A stretch of DNA of 64,000 bases from the NCBI GenBank assembly GCA_019635435.1, contig JAHBZM010000001.1, positions 744,001 to 808,000 of the forward strand, read 5' to 3'. The translations under genes and the position numbers were made by a program. The notes beneath the pieces are model-generated. The model saw only the letters and a program-made list of their open reading frames with translations, did not search any database and had not been told where the DNA came from. Positions 63,538-64,000 of the stretch are shown here, one piece after another (position 1 is the stretch's first letter; each line of letters starts with the position of its first letter). The DNA comes from Ramlibacter sp. (GTDB lineage Bacteria > Pseudomonadota > Gammaproteobacteria > Burkholderiales > Burkholderiaceae_C).

Positions 63538-63756
63538 ATGGCCAAGGACGATGTCATCCAGATGCAGGGTGAGGTTGTTGAAAACCTGCCAAACGCGACT
63601 TTCCGCGTGAAGCTTGAAAATGGGCACGTGGTGCTCGGACATATTTCAGGAAAGATGCGGATGCATTACATCCGCATTCTTCCGGGTGACAAAGTCACCG
63701 TTGAGTTGACGCCCTACGACTTGTCGCGGGCACGTATTGTGTTCCGCGCCAAGTAA
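63538..63756 (+). CDS. infA: Translation initiation factor IF-1
   Basis: The protein has 72 residues, the normal IF-1 length. It starts MAKDDVIQMQGEVVENLPNA with an OB fold and GHISGKMRMHYIRILPGDKV. It sits between secY and rpmJ, the arrangement found in many beta-proteobacteria and gram-positives. It is in the A site of the 30S subunit during initiation. Confidence 0.97.
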   Translation: MAKDDVIQMQGEVVENLPNATFRVKLENGHVVLGHISGKMRMHYIRILPGDKVTVELTPYDLSRARIVFRAK

Positions 63757-63779
63757 GCGCGAGTTTTAGGAGAACAGTT

Positions 63780-63893
63780 ATGAGAGTTTCGGCTTCGGTC
63801 AAGAAAATTTGCCGCAACTGCAAAATCATCCGCCGCAAGGGCGTGGTTCGCGTGATCTGTACCGATCCGCGCCACAAGCAGCGTCAAGGCTGA
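63780..63893 (+). CDS. rpmJ: Ribosomal protein bL36, zinc-binding form
   Basis: The protein has 37 residues, starting MRVSASVKKICRNCKIIRRK. The zinc ligands Cys11, Cys14, Cys27 and His32 are all present, so it is the C-plus form. TTTTAGGAGAAC precedes the ATG. Confidence 0.97.
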   Translation: MRVSASVKKICRNCKIIRRKGVVRVICTDPRHKQRQG

Positions 63894-63917
63894 TTGCAAG
63901 AGTTTTAGAGGATCAAC

Positions 63918-64000
63918 ATGGCACGTATCGCTGGCATCAATATTCCGCCGCATCAACATGCAGAAATCGGCCTGACCGCCATTTTTGGCATTGGTCGCAC
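63918..64000 (+). CDS. rpsM: Ribosomal protein uS13, N-terminal part
   Basis: The first 27 residues, MARIAGINIPPHQHAEIGLT followed by AIFGIGR, match uS13, which lies in the 30S head and contacts 5S rRNA and tRNA. The gene runs out of the window at the right edge. Its position after rpmJ is the standard start of the alpha operon part. Confidence 0.97.
   Translation, partial: MARIAGINIPPHQHAEIGLTAIFGIGR

Overview
The window is a high-GC (mostly two-thirds G+C or more by eye) bacterial chromosome segment. It looks like a betaproteobacterium of the order Burkholderiales, most probably family Comamonadaceae. The evidence is gene content rather than an rRNA: a DUF3567 protein, a PhaM-type PHA granule protein, infA inside the spc ribosomal operon, an otsB-glucoamylase-otsA operon, OxyR beside recG and ubiA, and a tandem glycine riboswitch in front of a D-amino-acid dehydrogenase. 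No rRNA, tRNA, CRISPR array, complete insertion sequence or prophage was seen.

Layout. 1-10 kb: end of an AbrB-type membrane protein; a leftward set encoding DUF2147, CcdA, a DipZ-like thioredoxin, a serine beta-lactamase-fold hydrolase and an acyl-CoA synthetase, with a divergent two-component system; then DUF3567, DUF3108 and an IclR regulator. 10-16 kb: a fumarylacetoacetase-family enzyme and a tightly overlapped trehalose operon (otsB, GH15, otsA), then a VOC protein. 16-23 kb: TraB/GumN protein, orphan solute-binding protein, crotonase, a pair of structured inverted repeats, then a copper-handling set (DUF2946, TonB receptor, YcnI, PCuAC). 23-29 kb: PhaM, FIST sensor protein, VirK-like protein, a 264-bp MITE-like element, dadA behind a tandem glycine riboswitch, an HTH protein and a CREST-type hydrolase. 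29-38 kb: an LplT-PlsC fusion, then an accessory stretch with a low-GC HEPN (ApeA-like) gene, several secreted or membrane unknowns and a protein with a CNF1-like Cys/His dyad. 38-46 kb: housekeeping genes tgt, queA, recG, oxyR, a thioredoxin-like protein, a DyP peroxidase and ubiA. 46-58 kb: a Lys/Ala-rich secreted protein, proC, then a full glycerol locus (glpR-glpK leftward; glpSTPQUV and glpD rightward). 58-64 kb: the spc ribosomal operon from rplN to rpsM, led by a near-consensus promoter.

How the parts work together. Glycerol would enter through the GlpSTPQV ABC transporter, be phosphorylated by GlpK and oxidised by GlpD, with GlpR as repressor. The ATPase pair is asymmetric: GlpS lacks the H-loop histidine and GlpT lacks the LSGGQ signature, leaving one consensus ATP site. 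OxyR, with both redox cysteines, sits with a CPDC protein and a DyP peroxidase.

The least expected signals are non-coding. A 48-nt dispersed repeat occurs in six clear copies plus one decayed copy, four of them inside unrelated protein genes, always with the same internal spacing. A structured repeat is present as two inverted copies whose stems differ in sequence but keep their pairing. The MITE-like element is flanked by CTAG in a way that preserves the stop codons of both convergent neighbours. Among proteins, the HEPN gene and the CNF1-like protein are the best candidates for accessory or defence functions.
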